Positions 36,410 to 45,716 of a stretch of DNA of 64,000 bases are shown piece by piece (position 1 is the stretch's first letter; every line of letters begins with the position of its first letter). A model generated the notes under the pieces. That model saw only the letters and a list, made by a program, of their open reading frames with translations. It was not told where the DNA came from and searched no databases. Origin of the DNA: Pseudomonas sp. PB106 (GTDB taxonomy: Bacteria; Pseudomonadota; Gammaproteobacteria; Pseudomonadales; Pseudomonadaceae). A program made the translations under genes and the position numbers. The stretch is taken from the NCBI RefSeq assembly GCF_009764645.1, contig NZ_RWIM01000111.1, positions 1-64,000 of the forward strand, in the 5' to 3' direction.

Positions 36410-36923
36410 GGTGTTCGAGTAGGCGGCCAGTGCTGGTCTCTGGCTTACAAGGTTTATCGGGCTTCCCACAGTACCGGGTCAAATTGAAAGTTAGTGCCTC
36501 GGCTGCTTCACACGGCATAAGGGCTGGATCTCAGCGCGGAGATCTTTCTAACCGTGTACCTTTCGGAGCGCGCCCCACGCCCCCTTGCTATCCGATTGCG
36601 CATCAGTCTGCGTCTTCGCCTACATCTTTGAGCCTAGCAAAGGCTCGCCGCCACGCTCGTCTGTTTTTAGACTGAATTCAACTTTGCCCGCCGGGTGAAG
36701 GAAAAGAAACGCCTAACGCCCGTCGATCCCCCCGTCCTACCGCGTCCAGACAGCGATCTATACTGGATCAGTTCGATACTGATTACGTCGACACCCGTGC
36801 GCCTGACGGTGCGCCCGTGCCTTTCGCCAACCAGACTGACCCGAGCCGATGAATCGTGGCGCCAGCCACTATGCGGCGCACGAAGCGCTTTCGCCGAGCG
36901 GCTGCCGGGGCGTGGAGAAAATC
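36410..36923. other. Long gap before the 13-residue repeat gene
   Basis: A 514-base gap with no supported reading frame. Small inverted pairs are visible (AGCCTAGCAAAGGCT near 36632; TCTGTTTTTAGACTGA near 36660; CCCGCCGGG near 36689). It may hold the promoter of the repeat gene or a structured leader; I recognise no known RNA family. Confidence 0.35.
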
Positions 36924-37805
36924 ATGAAATACAGGTTTTTGTCAGGCGTAGTAATGGCGGTCGCGGCCGCCGTAGCGATGCCAGGGGCCTGGGCGGGACA
37001 GCCGCAGGCATTGGCTGCGGATGGAGCGGATCATGTTGGCGCTCCTGCCGTGGCCTCTGACGGCGCTGACCATGTTGGCGCGAGTGCGGTGGCTTCCGAC
37101 GGTGCCGATCACGTTGGCGCGAACGCGGTAGCTTCTGACGGTGCCGATCACGTTGGCGCGAACGCGGTAGCTTCTGACGGCGCCGATCATGTCGGCGCGA
37201 ATGCGGTAGCTTCCGACGGCGCCGATCATGTCGGAGCGAATGCGGTAGCTTCTGACGGCGCCGATCACGTTGGCGCGAATGCGGTGGCTTCTGATGGTGC
37301 CGATCACGTTGGCGCGAATGCGGTGGCTTCTGATGGGGCCGATCACGTCGGCGCGAATGCGGTAGCTTCCGACGGCGCCGATCATGTCGGCGCGAATGCG
37401 GTAGCTTCTGACGGTGCCGATCACGTTGGCGCGAATGCGGTGGCTTCTGATGGTGCCGATCACGTTGGCGCGAATGCGGTGGCTTCTGATGGTGCCGATC
37501 ACGTTGGCGCGAATGCGGTAGCTTCTGACGGTGCCGATCACGTTGGCGCGAATGCGGTGGCTTCTGATGGTGCCGATCACGTTGGCGCGAATGCGGTAGC
37601 TTCTGACGGTGCCGATCACGTTGGCGCGAACGCGGTAGCTTCTGATGGTTCGGAGCATGTTGGTGCAGGTGCATTGGCTTCAGATGGCGCTGATCGTACC
37701 GGCGTCAACCGGGTTGCCTATTCCCGAGTGGGTGTGGGATCAGACCGCGTTGCTTCAGCGCTGATGACCGGCAGTTATTCCGACCAGTTCAACAGTCCTC
37801 AGTAA
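36924..37805 (+). CDS. Secreted protein of 18 tandem 13-residue repeats
   Basis: A 293-residue protein with a signal peptide (MKYRFLSGVVMAVAAAVA..., cut after AWA, residue 24), then 18 units of 13 residues from Asp33 to about residue 266. Fourteen units read DGADHVGANAVAS exactly, two differ by one residue (Pro or Ser for Asn), and the last two are degenerate (DGSEHVGAGALAS, DGADRTGVNRVAY). A 27-residue tail follows (SRVGVGSDRVAS...). The unit is rich in Asp, His, Ala and Gly, with no Cys. No function is known to me; an exported filament, a metal-binding surface or a beta-solenoid is conceivable. The ATG at 36924 follows GTGGAGAA. It is monocistronic. Confidence 0.8.
   Translation: MKYRFLSGVVMAVAAAVAMPGAWAGQPQALAADGADHVGAPAVASDGADHVGASAVASDGADHVGANAVASDGADHVGANAVASDGADHVGANAVASDGADHVGANAVASDGADHVGANAVASDGADHVGANAVASDGADHVGANAVASDGADHVGANAVASDGADHVGANAVASDGADHVGANAVASDGADHVGANAVASDGADHVGANAVASDGADHVGANAVASDGADHVGANAVASDGSEHVGAGALASDGADRTGVNRVAYSRVGVGSDRVASALMTGSYSDQFNSPQ
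37020..37721 (+). repeat. 39-base in-frame tandem repeat, 18 units
   Basis: Units of 39 bases starting at the Asp codon (GACGGYGCCGATCAYGTYGG...). Differences between units are mostly synonymous (GCGGTAGCTTCTGAC versus GCGGTGGCTTCTGAT), arranged in alternating blocks, as expected from duplication and gene conversion with selection on the protein. Both antisense frames stay open through the array only as a result of the repetition. Confidence 0.9.
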
Positions 37806-37816
37806 CTTCTCCCTGT

Positions 37817-37846
37817 TAGTGGGCGGCTCGCTCGAGCCGCCCACTA
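37817..37846 (+). terminator. Hairpin after the repeat gene
   Basis: TAGTGGGCGGCTCG and CGAGCCGCCCACTA form a 14-base stem with a two-base loop, 12 bases after the stop. The T run is weak, so termination is probable but not certain. Confidence 0.6.
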
Positions 37847-37983
37847 GTACATTTGTGCTAATCGACCACCCCGCCCTTCGGCGCTATATTCCCCCGCAAC
37901 CCCGATGTTCCCCAACGTGGAGCTTTTGCTACGTGCGGGATCGTTGTGCCTGGAAATCAGAACAACACCAAGGAAGAGACACC

Positions 37984-38292
37984 ATGAAATACCTCATCGC
38001 CACACTTACCCTTTCAGCCCTGTTCCTCACCGGTTGCGCCACGCCGAAACAATGGGAAGCCACCGGCGGCAGCAAAAACGATGGCGTCGTGCAGGTCTCT
38101 TATGAACTGGGCCAGTTCGAAAGCGGCCAGACCAACGCCGAACAAGGTCTGACCGTCGCTGCACAACGCTGCAAGACCTGGGGTTACAAAAACGCCGAGG
38201 TCACCGGCTCGGAGAAAAACATCTGCCGCACCATGGGCAAGTACAACTGCTTGCAAACCACCATTACCCAGGATTACCTCTGCCAGCGCTGA
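37984..38292 (+). CDS. YecR-like lipoprotein
   Basis: A 102-residue lipoprotein: signal MKYLIATLTLSALFLTGCAT with lipobox LTGC (Cys18), then ATPKQWEATGGSKNDGVVQV and four further Cys (RCKTW, NICRT, YNCLQ, YLCQR). It resembles the YecR family of small outer-membrane lipoproteins. The Ala or Thr residues after Cys do not favour inner-membrane retention. The ATG follows GGAAGAGACACC. Confidence 0.75.
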   Translation: MKYLIATLTLSALFLTGCATPKQWEATGGSKNDGVVQVSYELGQFESGQTNAEQGLTVAAQRCKTWGYKNAEVTGSEKNICRTMGKYNCLQTTITQDYLCQR

Positions 38293-38409
38293 TGGCATAC
38301 ACCCGGTTTTGACTGCCCCTCACAAAACCTGTGGGAGCCCGCCATGCTGGCGATGGCGGTGGATCAGCCAATGAAGATGTTGGCTGTGCCCGGCCAATCG
38401 CTAGCAGGG

Positions 38410-40032
38410 CTAGCTCTCACAGGATTCGCTTTGCCGGTCGCGCAGGGCTCGGAGGGTCGCGCGCAGCTCGGCCGGGCGGACCGGTTTGGACAGAATGGCA
38501 ATGTCGCGATCGTGCAGCGCGGCCTGGATCTTTTCGATGTCGTGGCCGGTGATGATCATGGCCGGCACTGCCCAACCGCGCTGCCGGCGCACGTCGTCAA
38601 TGCATTCGATGCCGGTGGCGTGGGTGCCGAGATCATAGTCGGCGACGATGATGTCGCAGTCGGTCAGCAAATCCCGCGCCGACAGCTCGGCCTGCACCAC
38701 GCAACCCCAGCGCTCGAGCAACGCTGAAGTCGCCAGCAATACATTGCGATCATCCTCCACCAGACACACTTTCAACCCGGTCAGCAGACCGACCTGCCGG
38801 GCCTCGTCACGCGTGCCCGCCAACGCCGGTGGCGCAACGATGGGCAATCCGTTCAGGGCCACCGCCGTTCCCCGCCCAAGCCGCGAGCGCAAAGTCACAC
38901 CCACACCCATCAACTCGCCCAGACGCTTGACGATCGCCAGCCCCAGGCCCACGCCTTCGACATCTTTGTCGCGCACTTGCCGCACCCGATAAAACTCCTC
39001 GAACACTTTGGCCAGATGCTCTTCGGCGATACCGTTGCCGCAGTCATAAATCGTGATCGCCAACCCCGCCCCGCGCCGCCGCACGCCGATCAGTACAGGC
39101 CGATGCGCACCGTATTTGAAGCAATTGGAAAGCACGTTCTGCACCATGGTCGCCAGCAACGCTGGATCGGTGCGCACCCAGTATTCACAGGGACGCAGGC
39201 GCAACTCTACCCCGGCCCAGCGCGCAGCTTCGGTGTTCTGGCGCACCAGATCCACCAGCCACTCGCCCAGATTCACGGCTTGCAGCTTCGGCGCTATCCG
39301 CCCGTTATCGAGGGTGTAGAGATCCAGAATCGAACGAAATAACTGCGACACGTTCAGCAGCGAGCGATCGATGCTGTCGACCAGACGCCGTTCTTCCTCG
39401 CCCAATCGCGACTCGCGCAAACACGCGGTAAATAAACCAATCGAGTGAATCGGCTGACGCAAATCATGACTGGCCTGCGCCAGAAACCGCGACTTTTCAA
39501 GATTCGCCGCCACAGCCTCTTCCGACGCCTTGCGCGTGCGCTCCAGCAACAGATGCGCATAAAACGGGATCACCGTGCTGGTGATCATTAGCATCAACAC
39601 CATGTACGGCTGCGCCTGCCAGACCGGCGTCAGGCGATACACACACAACAGCGCCAGCAACGCCAGTGCCGTGGCAATCGCCAGGTATCGTGAGCCATAG
39701 CGCATGCCGTTGCCCAGGTTGACCCAGATGATCACCGCATACAGCGGCAATGCCGCCTCGCCGCCGACCACCAGCCCGAAACAGGTCCCGGTGTAATCAT
39801 GAACCATCGCGAAAATCCGCCGCGCCGGATAATGCCCGGGCCAGCGCGCAATGGCCTGACGAAACACAATTGAAGCCAATAAAAACAGGGTGATGTAGGT
39901 GACAACAGGCAGATAGGTATCGAAGCGCTGCCCCGGCACAAACCCCATGATGACCATGTAGACCACGGCAATCGCGGCGATGATAATGCGCAGATTGGCT
40001 TGGTCGAGCTCGGTATTTTTCTCGAACTTCAT
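38410..40032 (-). CDS. Hybrid sensor histidine kinase with C-terminal receiver
   Basis: A 540-residue kinase: six to seven membrane helices in residues 14-165, a phosphoacceptor helix with SHDLRQP (His near 189), ATPase domain with NCFKYG, DCGNGIAEE and GVGLGLAI, and a C-terminal receiver (about 405-530) with the phosphoacceptor in VADYDLGT near 464. The start at 40032 (MKFEKN) is chosen because the upstream extension crosses the divergent promoter region. It is divergent from a LuxR-type response regulator (115-base gap), which is its probable partner. The signal is unknown. Confidence 0.88.
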   Translation of the reverse strand: MKFEKNTELDQANLRIIIAAIAVVYMVIMGFVPGQRFDTYLPVVTYITLFLLASIVFRQAIARWPGHYPARRIFAMVHDYTGTCFGLVVGGEAALPLYAVIIWVNLGNGMRYGSRYLAIATALALLALLCVYRLTPVWQAQPYMVLMLMITSTVIPFYAHLLLERTRKASEEAVAANLEKSRFLAQASHDLRQPIHSIGLFTACLRESRLGEEERRLVDSIDRSLLNVSQLFRSILDLYTLDNGRIAPKLQAVNLGEWLVDLVRQNTEAARWAGVELRLRPCEYWVRTDPALLATMVQNVLSNCFKYGAHRPVLIGVRRRGAGLAITIYDCGNGIAEEHLAKVFEEFYRVRQVRDKDVEGVGLGLAIVKRLGELMGVGVTLRSRLGRGTAVALNGLPIVAPPALAGTRDEARQVGLLTGLKVCLVEDDRNVLLATSALLERWGCVVQAELSARDLLTDCDIIVADYDLGTHATGIECIDDVRRQRGWAVPAMIITGHDIEKIQAALHDRDIAILSKPVRPAELRATLRALRDRQSESCES

Positions 40033-40147
40033 CGTAAAACGTCCTTGTGCGGCAATCGTCAGATTCCGAATCAACCTGCAGGCAACGTTCGCTTGGGGTG
40101 CTAATGTGCAACCCCTGAGCAACGCCTGACCCAGGGAGGGTCACGCC

Positions 40148-40750
40148 ATGACCTGCCGAATTATCATAGCCGACGATCACCCGCTGTTTCGCGAGGCGAT
40201 GTTGCGCACGGTGCAGCGCCTCCTGCCCGACGCCGTGCTCGAAGAAGCCGGCGATCTCGCTGCGGTGCTGGCCTTGCTGCCATTGGGTGATGAACCGGAT
40301 ACGCTGATTCTCGATCTGCGCTTTCCCGGGCTGACCTGCGTCAGCCAGCTCGCCGAACTGCGCCGGCGCCTGCCGCGTACCACACTGATTGCGGTATCGA
40401 TGGTTGATGATGAATCGCTGATCAATGAAGTGATGGCTGCCGGCATCGACGGTTTCGTCGGCAAGAACATCGCCCCCGATGAAATTGGGCAGGCGATTCT
40501 GGCGATTCGCCAAGGCGAGGTGCTGGTGAAATTCGCGCCGTCAGGGTTGTTGCCGCTGGAAACCGCAACCGCCCTCACCCCGCGCCAGCAAGAGGTGCTG
40601 CGGCTGATCGCCCAAGGCAAGACCAACAAAGAAATCGCCCGCGAACTGGATATTTCGCCGTTCACGGTGCGTATTCATGTGTCTTCTTTGTTGCGTACGC
40701 TGAACGTGCCCTCGCGGGCGGCAGCGGTGAAATACGCAGGTACGTTGTAG
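40148..40750 (+). CDS. NarL/LuxR-type response regulator
   Basis: A 200-residue regulator: receiver (about 3-120; acidic IADDH at 10-14 region, phosphoacceptor in LILDLRF) and LuxR-type helix-turn-helix (about 137-195; [37 protein letters not shown]). It is divergent from the hybrid kinase. Its stop codon TAG lies inside the left arm of a REP element. Confidence 0.9.
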   Translation: MTCRIIIADDHPLFREAMLRTVQRLLPDAVLEEAGDLAAVLALLPLGDEPDTLILDLRFPGLTCVSQLAELRRRLPRTTLIAVSMVDDESLINEVMAAGIDGFVGKNIAPDEIGQAILAIRQGEVLVKFAPSGLLPLETATALTPRQQEVLRLIAQGKTNKEIARELDISPFTVRIHVSSLLRTLNVPSRAAAVKYAGTL

Positions 40751-40843
40751 GAGCTGCCGAAGGCTCGGGCCGCGTTCGGACGATCTTTTGATCTTGTCTT
40801 TAAAACACAGTCAAAAGATCGCAGCCTGCGGCAGCTCCTACAA
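40746..40843. repeat. REP-type inverted repeat (TGTAGGAGCTGCCG family, diverged)
   Basis: TGTAGGAGCTGCCGAAGGCT and its partner GCCTGCGGCAGCTCCTACA, with ATCTTTTGATCTTG / CAAAAGATC inside. It overlaps the stop codon of the response regulator gene and separates it from the convergent transporter gene. Confidence 0.8.
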
Positions 40844-40853
40844 CACCATCATG

Positions 40854-41852
40854 TTATGGATCAACCTGCGCCATCAGATCCGGCACCGATTCCGGGCGTT
40901 TCGCATAACGCTGGGCCAGCACCGCGCAGACCATCAACTGGATCTGGTGAAACAGCATCAGCGGCAGAATCAGCACGCCGATGGTGCTGCCGGCAAATAG
41001 CACCTGCGCCATTGGCACGCCGGTGGCCAGACTCTTTTTCGAACCGCAGAACAGAATGGTGATGCGGTCTTCCTGACTGAACCCGAAGGCCTTGCCCAAC
41101 AAGGTTGAGGCGAGTAGCACCAGCGCCAGCAGGATGCAGCACACCACCACCAGACCGAGCAGATCGACGACTGGAATCTGATGCCAGATGCCTTCGTTGA
41201 CCGCCTCGCTGAACGCACCGTAGACCACCAACAGAATCGAACCCTGGTCGACGAACTTCAGCCAGTTCTTGTTGCGCCCGACCCACGCGCCGATCCAGCG
41301 ACGGGCAATCTGCCCGGCAATGAACGGCAGGAGCAATTGCACGCTGATCTTCAGGATCGCATCGAGGGTCGAGCCGCCGTCACCGTGAACGTTGAGCAAC
41401 AACGTCACCAGCAACGGCGTGAGGAAAATCCCGAACAGGCTCGAGGCCGCTGCGCTGCAAATTGCGGCCGGAATGTTGCCTCGCGCCAACGAAGTGAAGG
41501 CAATCGCCGATTGCACCGTGGCCGGCAAAGCGCAGAGGTAAAGCATGCCCATGTACAGCTTGTCGCCGATCAACGGCGACAGCAGCGGCTTGAGCGCCAG
41601 ACCCAGAAGCGGGAACAGCACAAAGGTCAGGCCGAACACCAGCAAGTGCAGACGCCAGTGACCGGCGCCGGCGATGATCGATTCGCGGGACAGCTTGGCG
41701 CCATGCAGGAAAAACAGCAGCGCGATGGCAATGTTGGTCAGCCAGCCGAAGCCGACGGCGACCTGACCGCTGGCCGGCAGGAAACTGGCGAGCAGCACGA
41801 CGCCGATCAGGGTCAGGGTGAAGTTGTCGGGGAGGAATCTTGGGCGCGTCAT
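40854..41852 (-). CDS. Bile acid:sodium symporter family (BASS) transporter
   Basis: A 332-residue membrane protein with about ten helices and the family segments LLFFLHGAKLSRESI, LCALPATVQSAIAFTSLARG and FCGSKKSLATGVPMAQVLF, typical of the SLC10A7-like branch. It imports or exports an organic anion, substrate unknown. It is divergent from an AraC gene, which may control it. Confidence 0.85.
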   Translation of the reverse strand: MTRPRFLPDNFTLTLIGVVLLASFLPASGQVAVGFGWLTNIAIALLFFLHGAKLSRESIIAGAGHWRLHLLVFGLTFVLFPLLGLALKPLLSPLIGDKLYMGMLYLCALPATVQSAIAFTSLARGNIPAAICSAAASSLFGIFLTPLLVTLLLNVHGDGGSTLDAILKISVQLLLPFIAGQIARRWIGAWVGRNKNWLKFVDQGSILLVVYGAFSEAVNEGIWHQIPVVDLLGLVVVCCILLALVLLASTLLGKAFGFSQEDRITILFCGSKKSLATGVPMAQVLFAGSTIGVLILPLMLFHQIQLMVCAVLAQRYAKRPESVPDLMAQVDP

Positions 41853-41936
41853 GGTTTACTCATCCGGGGGTTGCCAGTACGTGATTGCGACTCTAACGTG
41901 ACTGCAAATTACCGACTAACGCCGAAGATCCTCCAG

Positions 41937-42725
41937 ATGCCGCCAAAAGGACACGACAAAAGCGTCAGACGCAGCATTCCCGGGCTGCCCAGCCTACCGC
42001 GTCCGCTGTACGGACGCACCGAATCGCTGCCTAATCGTGCGTTGACCCGTCGCCACAGTCACCCGTGGGTGCAATTGTCCTACGCGATCCAAGGCGTGCT
42101 GGAAGTGCAGACCAGCGCCGGGCGCTTCGTCGCGCCACCCGAGCGTGCAGTGTGGATTCCGGCGGGCGTGCCGCATCGGGTGTTCAGCTCGCCGCACACC
42201 GAGATGCGCAGTCTGTACATCGATTGCAACGTCGCCGGTTGGGCGATTGAGCGTTGCCATGTGCTGGGCGTCAGCGATTTGCTTCGGGAGTTGATCCGCG
42301 CCTTCAGTCAGGTGCCGGTGGAATATGACCAGAGCGGTGCACACGGGCGGATGGCGCAGGTGATCCTCGACCAGTTGGCCGAAGCCCCGCAAATCGACCT
42401 GATGCTGCCGCTGCCGCAAGACGCGCGTCTGAAGCAGATCTACCAGAGTCTGGAGCACCATCCGGAACAGCAGACTACGCTCAGCCACTGGAGCGAAAAA
42501 TTCGGCGTCACCGAGAAAACCCTGACCCGTCTGTTTCTGCGTGACACCGGGCTGACCTTTCGCGCCTGGCGTCAACGCTTGCGCCTGCTCGGTGCGCTGA
42601 CACCGCTGGAGCGCGGTGAACGCGTCACCGACGTGGCGTTGGCATGCGGATATGACTCGACTTCGGCGTTCATTTCAGCGTTCCGTCAACAGTTCGGAGA
42701 GACACCGGGAGAGTTTTTCCGCTGA
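41937..42725 (+). CDS. AraC-family transcriptional regulator
   Basis: A 262-residue regulator: an N-terminal cupin (about 35-110; HSHPWVQLSYAIQGVLEVQT, ERAVWIPAGVPHRV) and a C-terminal double helix-turn-helix (about 160-262; LSHWSEKFGVTEKTLTRLF, VTDVALACGYDSTSAFISAF). The start is uncertain: ATG at 41937 lacks a good ribosome site and GTG at 41898 is an alternative. It is divergent from the BASS transporter, 84 bases apart. Confidence 0.85.
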   Translation: MPPKGHDKSVRRSIPGLPSLPRPLYGRTESLPNRALTRRHSHPWVQLSYAIQGVLEVQTSAGRFVAPPERAVWIPAGVPHRVFSSPHTEMRSLYIDCNVAGWAIERCHVLGVSDLLRELIRAFSQVPVEYDQSGAHGRMAQVILDQLAEAPQIDLMLPLPQDARLKQIYQSLEHHPEQQTTLSHWSEKFGVTEKTLTRLFLRDTGLTFRAWRQRLRLLGALTPLERGERVTDVALACGYDSTSAFISAFRQQFGETPGEFFR

Positions 42726-42851
42726 ATAACCCGATAATTATCGAACTTGCACATGCCTTTGCTCAAAGTTCAGGGTAGAGTTACGCCCATTGAAAATCTT
42801 TCGCACGTTCCACAATGAAAACCTTTTTGAGAACCTGACGGCGGTAATGAC

Positions 42852-44555
42852 ATGATCGAAGTCACTGAAGTTTCCATTGCCCAATTGCGCGCTGCGCTGG
42901 TCTCCGGCCAGACCACTTCGGTCGAGCTGGTGCAGGCTTATCTGGCGCGAATCGATGCCTACGACGGTGCTGACACCGCCACCGCGCTCAACGCCGTGGT
43001 GGTGCGCAACCCTGATGCGCTGAAAGAAGCGCAAGCTGCTGACGAGCGTCGCGCCAAGGGCGAAACCCTCGGCCCGCTCGATGGCATTCCTTACACCGCC
43101 AAGGACAGCTACCTGGTCAAAGGCCTGACGGCAGCCTCCGGAAGCCCGGCATTTGTCGATCTTGTCGCCCACCGTGATGCGTTCACCATCGAGCGACTGC
43201 GCGCGGCCGGGGCGATCTGCCTGGGCAAGACCAATATGCCGCCGATGGCCAATGGTGGCATGCAGCGCGGCGTCTATGGTCGCGCCGAAAGTCCGTATAA
43301 CGCCGAGTACCTGACGGCGCCATTCGCCTCCGGCTCGTCCAACGGCGCCGGCACCGCCACTGCCGCCAGTTTCGCCGCGTTCGGTCTGGCTGAAGAAACC
43401 TGGTCGAGCGGACGCGGTCCGGCGTCGAACAACGGCTTGTGCGCCTACACGCCGTCGCGCGGAGTGATTTCGGTGCGCGGCAACTGGCCGCTGACCCCGA
43501 CCATGGACGTCGTCGTGCCGTACGCGCGCACCATGGCCGACTTGCTCGAAGTGCTCGACGTCGTGGTCGCCGAAGACACTGACAGCCGTGGCGATCTGTG
43601 GCGCCTGCAACCGTGGGTGCCGATCCCGAGCGTCATGTCGGTGCGCCCTGCTTCCTATGCCGAACTGGCGGTGAAGGCCGACGCCTTGGCCGGCAAGCGT
43701 CTAGGCGTGCCGAAGATGTACATCAATGCCGACCCCGAGGCCGGCACCAGCGCAGAACCGGGCATCGGCGGCCCGACCGGGCAACGCATCAACACCCGCG
43801 AGTCGATGATCGACCTGTGGAAGCAGGCACGCGCCGCGCTGGAAGCGGCCGGCGCCGAAGTCATCGAAGTCGATTTTCCGCTGGTGTCCAACTGCGAAGG
43901 CGACCGCCCGGGCGCGCCGACCGTGTTCAATCGCGGCATCGTCTCCAAAGAGTTTTTGCACCACGAACTGTGGGATCTGTCGGCCTGGGCGTTTGACGAC
44001 TTCCTGCGCGCCAACGGCGACCCAAAGCTCAATCGTCTGGTCGATGTCGATGGGCCGAAAATCTTCCCCCACGACCCAGGCACGCTGCCGAACCGTGAAG
44101 GCGATCTGGCCGCCGGCATGGACGAATACGTGCGCATGGCCGAGCGCGGCATCACGCCGTGGGATCAGATTCCGACGCTGCCGGACGGTCTGCGTGGCCT
44201 GGAGAAAACCCGCAAGCTCGATCTCGAAGACTGGATGGATGCGCTGAAACTCGACGCGGTGCTGTTCCCGACCGTGGCCGACGTCGGCCCGGCGGATGCC
44301 GATGTCAATCCGCAATCGGCCGACATCGCCTGGAGCAACGGCGTCTGGGTCGCCAACGGCAACCTCGCGATTCGTCACCTCGGCGTGCCGACCGTGACCG
44401 TGCCGATGGGCGTCATGGCTGACATCGGCATGCCGGCCGGCTTGACCTTTGCCGGTCGCGCCTATGACGATTCGACGCTGCTGCGCCTGGCCTCGGCGTT
44501 TGAATCGACGGGGTCCAAACGTCTGGTGCCACCGCGCACGCCGCCGCTGTCCTGA
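42852..44555 (+). CDS. Amidase signature family protein
   Basis: A 567-residue amidase. The catalytic triad of the amidase signature is visible: Lys84 (YTAKDSYLV), the cis-serine in GSSNG (161-165), and the nucleophile serine near 187 in AEETWSSGR, a variant of the usual GxDTGGS. The C-terminal half is typical of long bacterial amidases. Substrate unknown. It ends at a bidirectional terminator shared with the Dyp peroxidase. No regulon operator was found before it. Confidence 0.85.
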   Translation: MIEVTEVSIAQLRAALVSGQTTSVELVQAYLARIDAYDGADTATALNAVVVRNPDALKEAQAADERRAKGETLGPLDGIPYTAKDSYLVKGLTAASGSPAFVDLVAHRDAFTIERLRAAGAICLGKTNMPPMANGGMQRGVYGRAESPYNAEYLTAPFASGSSNGAGTATAASFAAFGLAEETWSSGRGPASNNGLCAYTPSRGVISVRGNWPLTPTMDVVVPYARTMADLLEVLDVVVAEDTDSRGDLWRLQPWVPIPSVMSVRPASYAELAVKADALAGKRLGVPKMYINADPEAGTSAEPGIGGPTGQRINTRESMIDLWKQARAALEAAGAEVIEVDFPLVSNCEGDRPGAPTVFNRGIVSKEFLHHELWDLSAWAFDDFLRANGDPKLNRLVDVDGPKIFPHDPGTLPNREGDLAAGMDEYVRMAERGITPWDQIPTLPDGLRGLEKTRKLDLEDWMDALKLDAVLFPTVADVGPADADVNPQSADIAWSNGVWVANGNLAIRHLGVPTVTVPMGVMADIGMPAGLTFAGRAYDDSTLLRLASAFESTGSKRLVPPRTPPLS

Positions 44556-44562
44556 AACAAAA

Positions 44563-44592
44563 CGGGGTCGAGACTGTTCAGTCCCGACCCCG
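44563..44592. terminator. Bidirectional terminator
   Basis: CGGGGTCGAGACTG and CAGTCCCGACCCCG pair between the convergent amidase and Dyp peroxidase genes; A residues before and few T after. Confidence 0.65.
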
Positions 44593-44599
44593 CTTGCCG

Positions 44600-45544
44600 T
44601 TATCGATCCGCCAACTCTTCCAGCAGATCGGCTGACGGCACGAAATACAGGCCTCCGGTGACGGCGGTGCTGAAATCCAGCAACTTGTCGTAATTGCCCA
44701 GCGGTTTGCCGACGAACATGTTTTCCAGCATCTGCTCCATCGGTTCCGGTGAGCGCGGATAGCCGATGAAGAACGTGCCGAACTCCCCCGCTCCCGGCCG
44801 ACCAAACGGCATGTTGTCGCGCAGGATCTTCACTTCCTCGCCCGCCGCATTGGAAATTGTGGTCAGCGCACTGTGGGAATTGCTCGGTTTGACGTCTTCC
44901 CCCAATTCGATATCCGACAGTTTTGTGCGACCGATCACTCGCTCCTGAGCCTCGACACTCAAACCGTTCCACGCCGTCATGTTGTGCAGGTACTTCTGCA
45001 CCAACACGTAACTGCCGCCGCTGAAGTCCCGATCTTCGTCACCGACGATGGTGAAATTCACCGCTTTGCGACCGACCGGATTTTCCGTGCCGTCGACAAA
45101 ACCGATGATGCTGCGCATGTCGAAATAGCGGAAACCCTGAACCTCGTCGACCACCGTCACGGCATCGCCGAGCACCGCCATGATCTGCGTGGCGAGTTCA
45201 AAACACAGGTCCATTTGATCGGCGCGGATGTGCAGCAACAGGTCACCCGGCGTGGCCGGTGCATGACGCCCTTCAACGCCGAACTCACGAAAAGCGTGCA
45301 ATGACGCCGGCCGCGGACTGCCGAACAAGCGATCCCAGCCATTCGACGAGAACCCGCAGATACACGTCAGGTTGCCCGCTGGGACACGCTTGCCGACCGA
45401 TCGCACCAGCCCGGCAACATCACCGCACCAGCCCTTCACTGTTTCCGCCGCATCGGCGCCCGGTTTAAGCGTTGCGACGATGAAAATCGCGCTGCTGGTG
45501 ATCGGGCTGCCGACGGCTTGAGGTTCCAAAGGGTCGTTGCTCAT
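44600..45544 (-). CDS. Dyp-type heme peroxidase
   Basis: A 314-residue peroxidase with the signature GFVDGTENP (catalytic Asp near residue 148), the proximal His in KPSNSHSAL (near 220), and the distal Arg in NMPFGRPGAGEFGTFFIGY. Family length for the B type, which are cytoplasmic or packaged in encapsulins. The start at 45544 (MSNDPLEP) is chosen since the upstream extension is unlike the family. No encapsulin gene is beside it. Confidence 0.9.
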   Translation of the reverse strand: MSNDPLEPQAVGSPITSSAIFIVATLKPGADAAETVKGWCGDVAGLVRSVGKRVPAGNLTCICGFSSNGWDRLFGSPRPASLHAFREFGVEGRHAPATPGDLLLHIRADQMDLCFELATQIMAVLGDAVTVVDEVQGFRYFDMRSIIGFVDGTENPVGRKAVNFTIVGDEDRDFSGGSYVLVQKYLHNMTAWNGLSVEAQERVIGRTKLSDIELGEDVKPSNSHSALTTISNAAGEEVKILRDNMPFGRPGAGEFGTFFIGYPRSPEPMEQMLENMFVGKPLGNYDKLLDFSTAVTGGLYFVPSADLLEELADR

Positions 45545-45716
45545 CGCTGAAATGGCCGCTCTACAAGAGATGGATGAGAAGGTTCGGGACGCGATTACCG
45601 CCTGACACTTCGTTTTTTTCGAACTGTTGCGCAGAAATAAACGATTTTTCTTTGCCGCAACGTCGTCGCTAGCATGACCTCGTCTGACTCTAAACCAATA
45701 AGACAGGGAGCGTGAC

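Noticed and set aside
36922..37674. Two long minus-strand frames opposite the 13-residue repeat gene
   Set aside because: They are open only because a 39-base unit without antisense stops is repeated; they encode Arg/His-rich monotonous peptides with no signal or ribosome site.
37020..37721. Repeat array as a CRISPR locus
   Set aside because: The units are contiguous, 39 bases, in frame and without spacers; they encode a protein repeat.
45545..45716. Manganese (yybP-ykoY) riboswitch before the TerC gene
   Set aside because: TerC genes often have one, but I could not find its conserved core in this 172-base gap.
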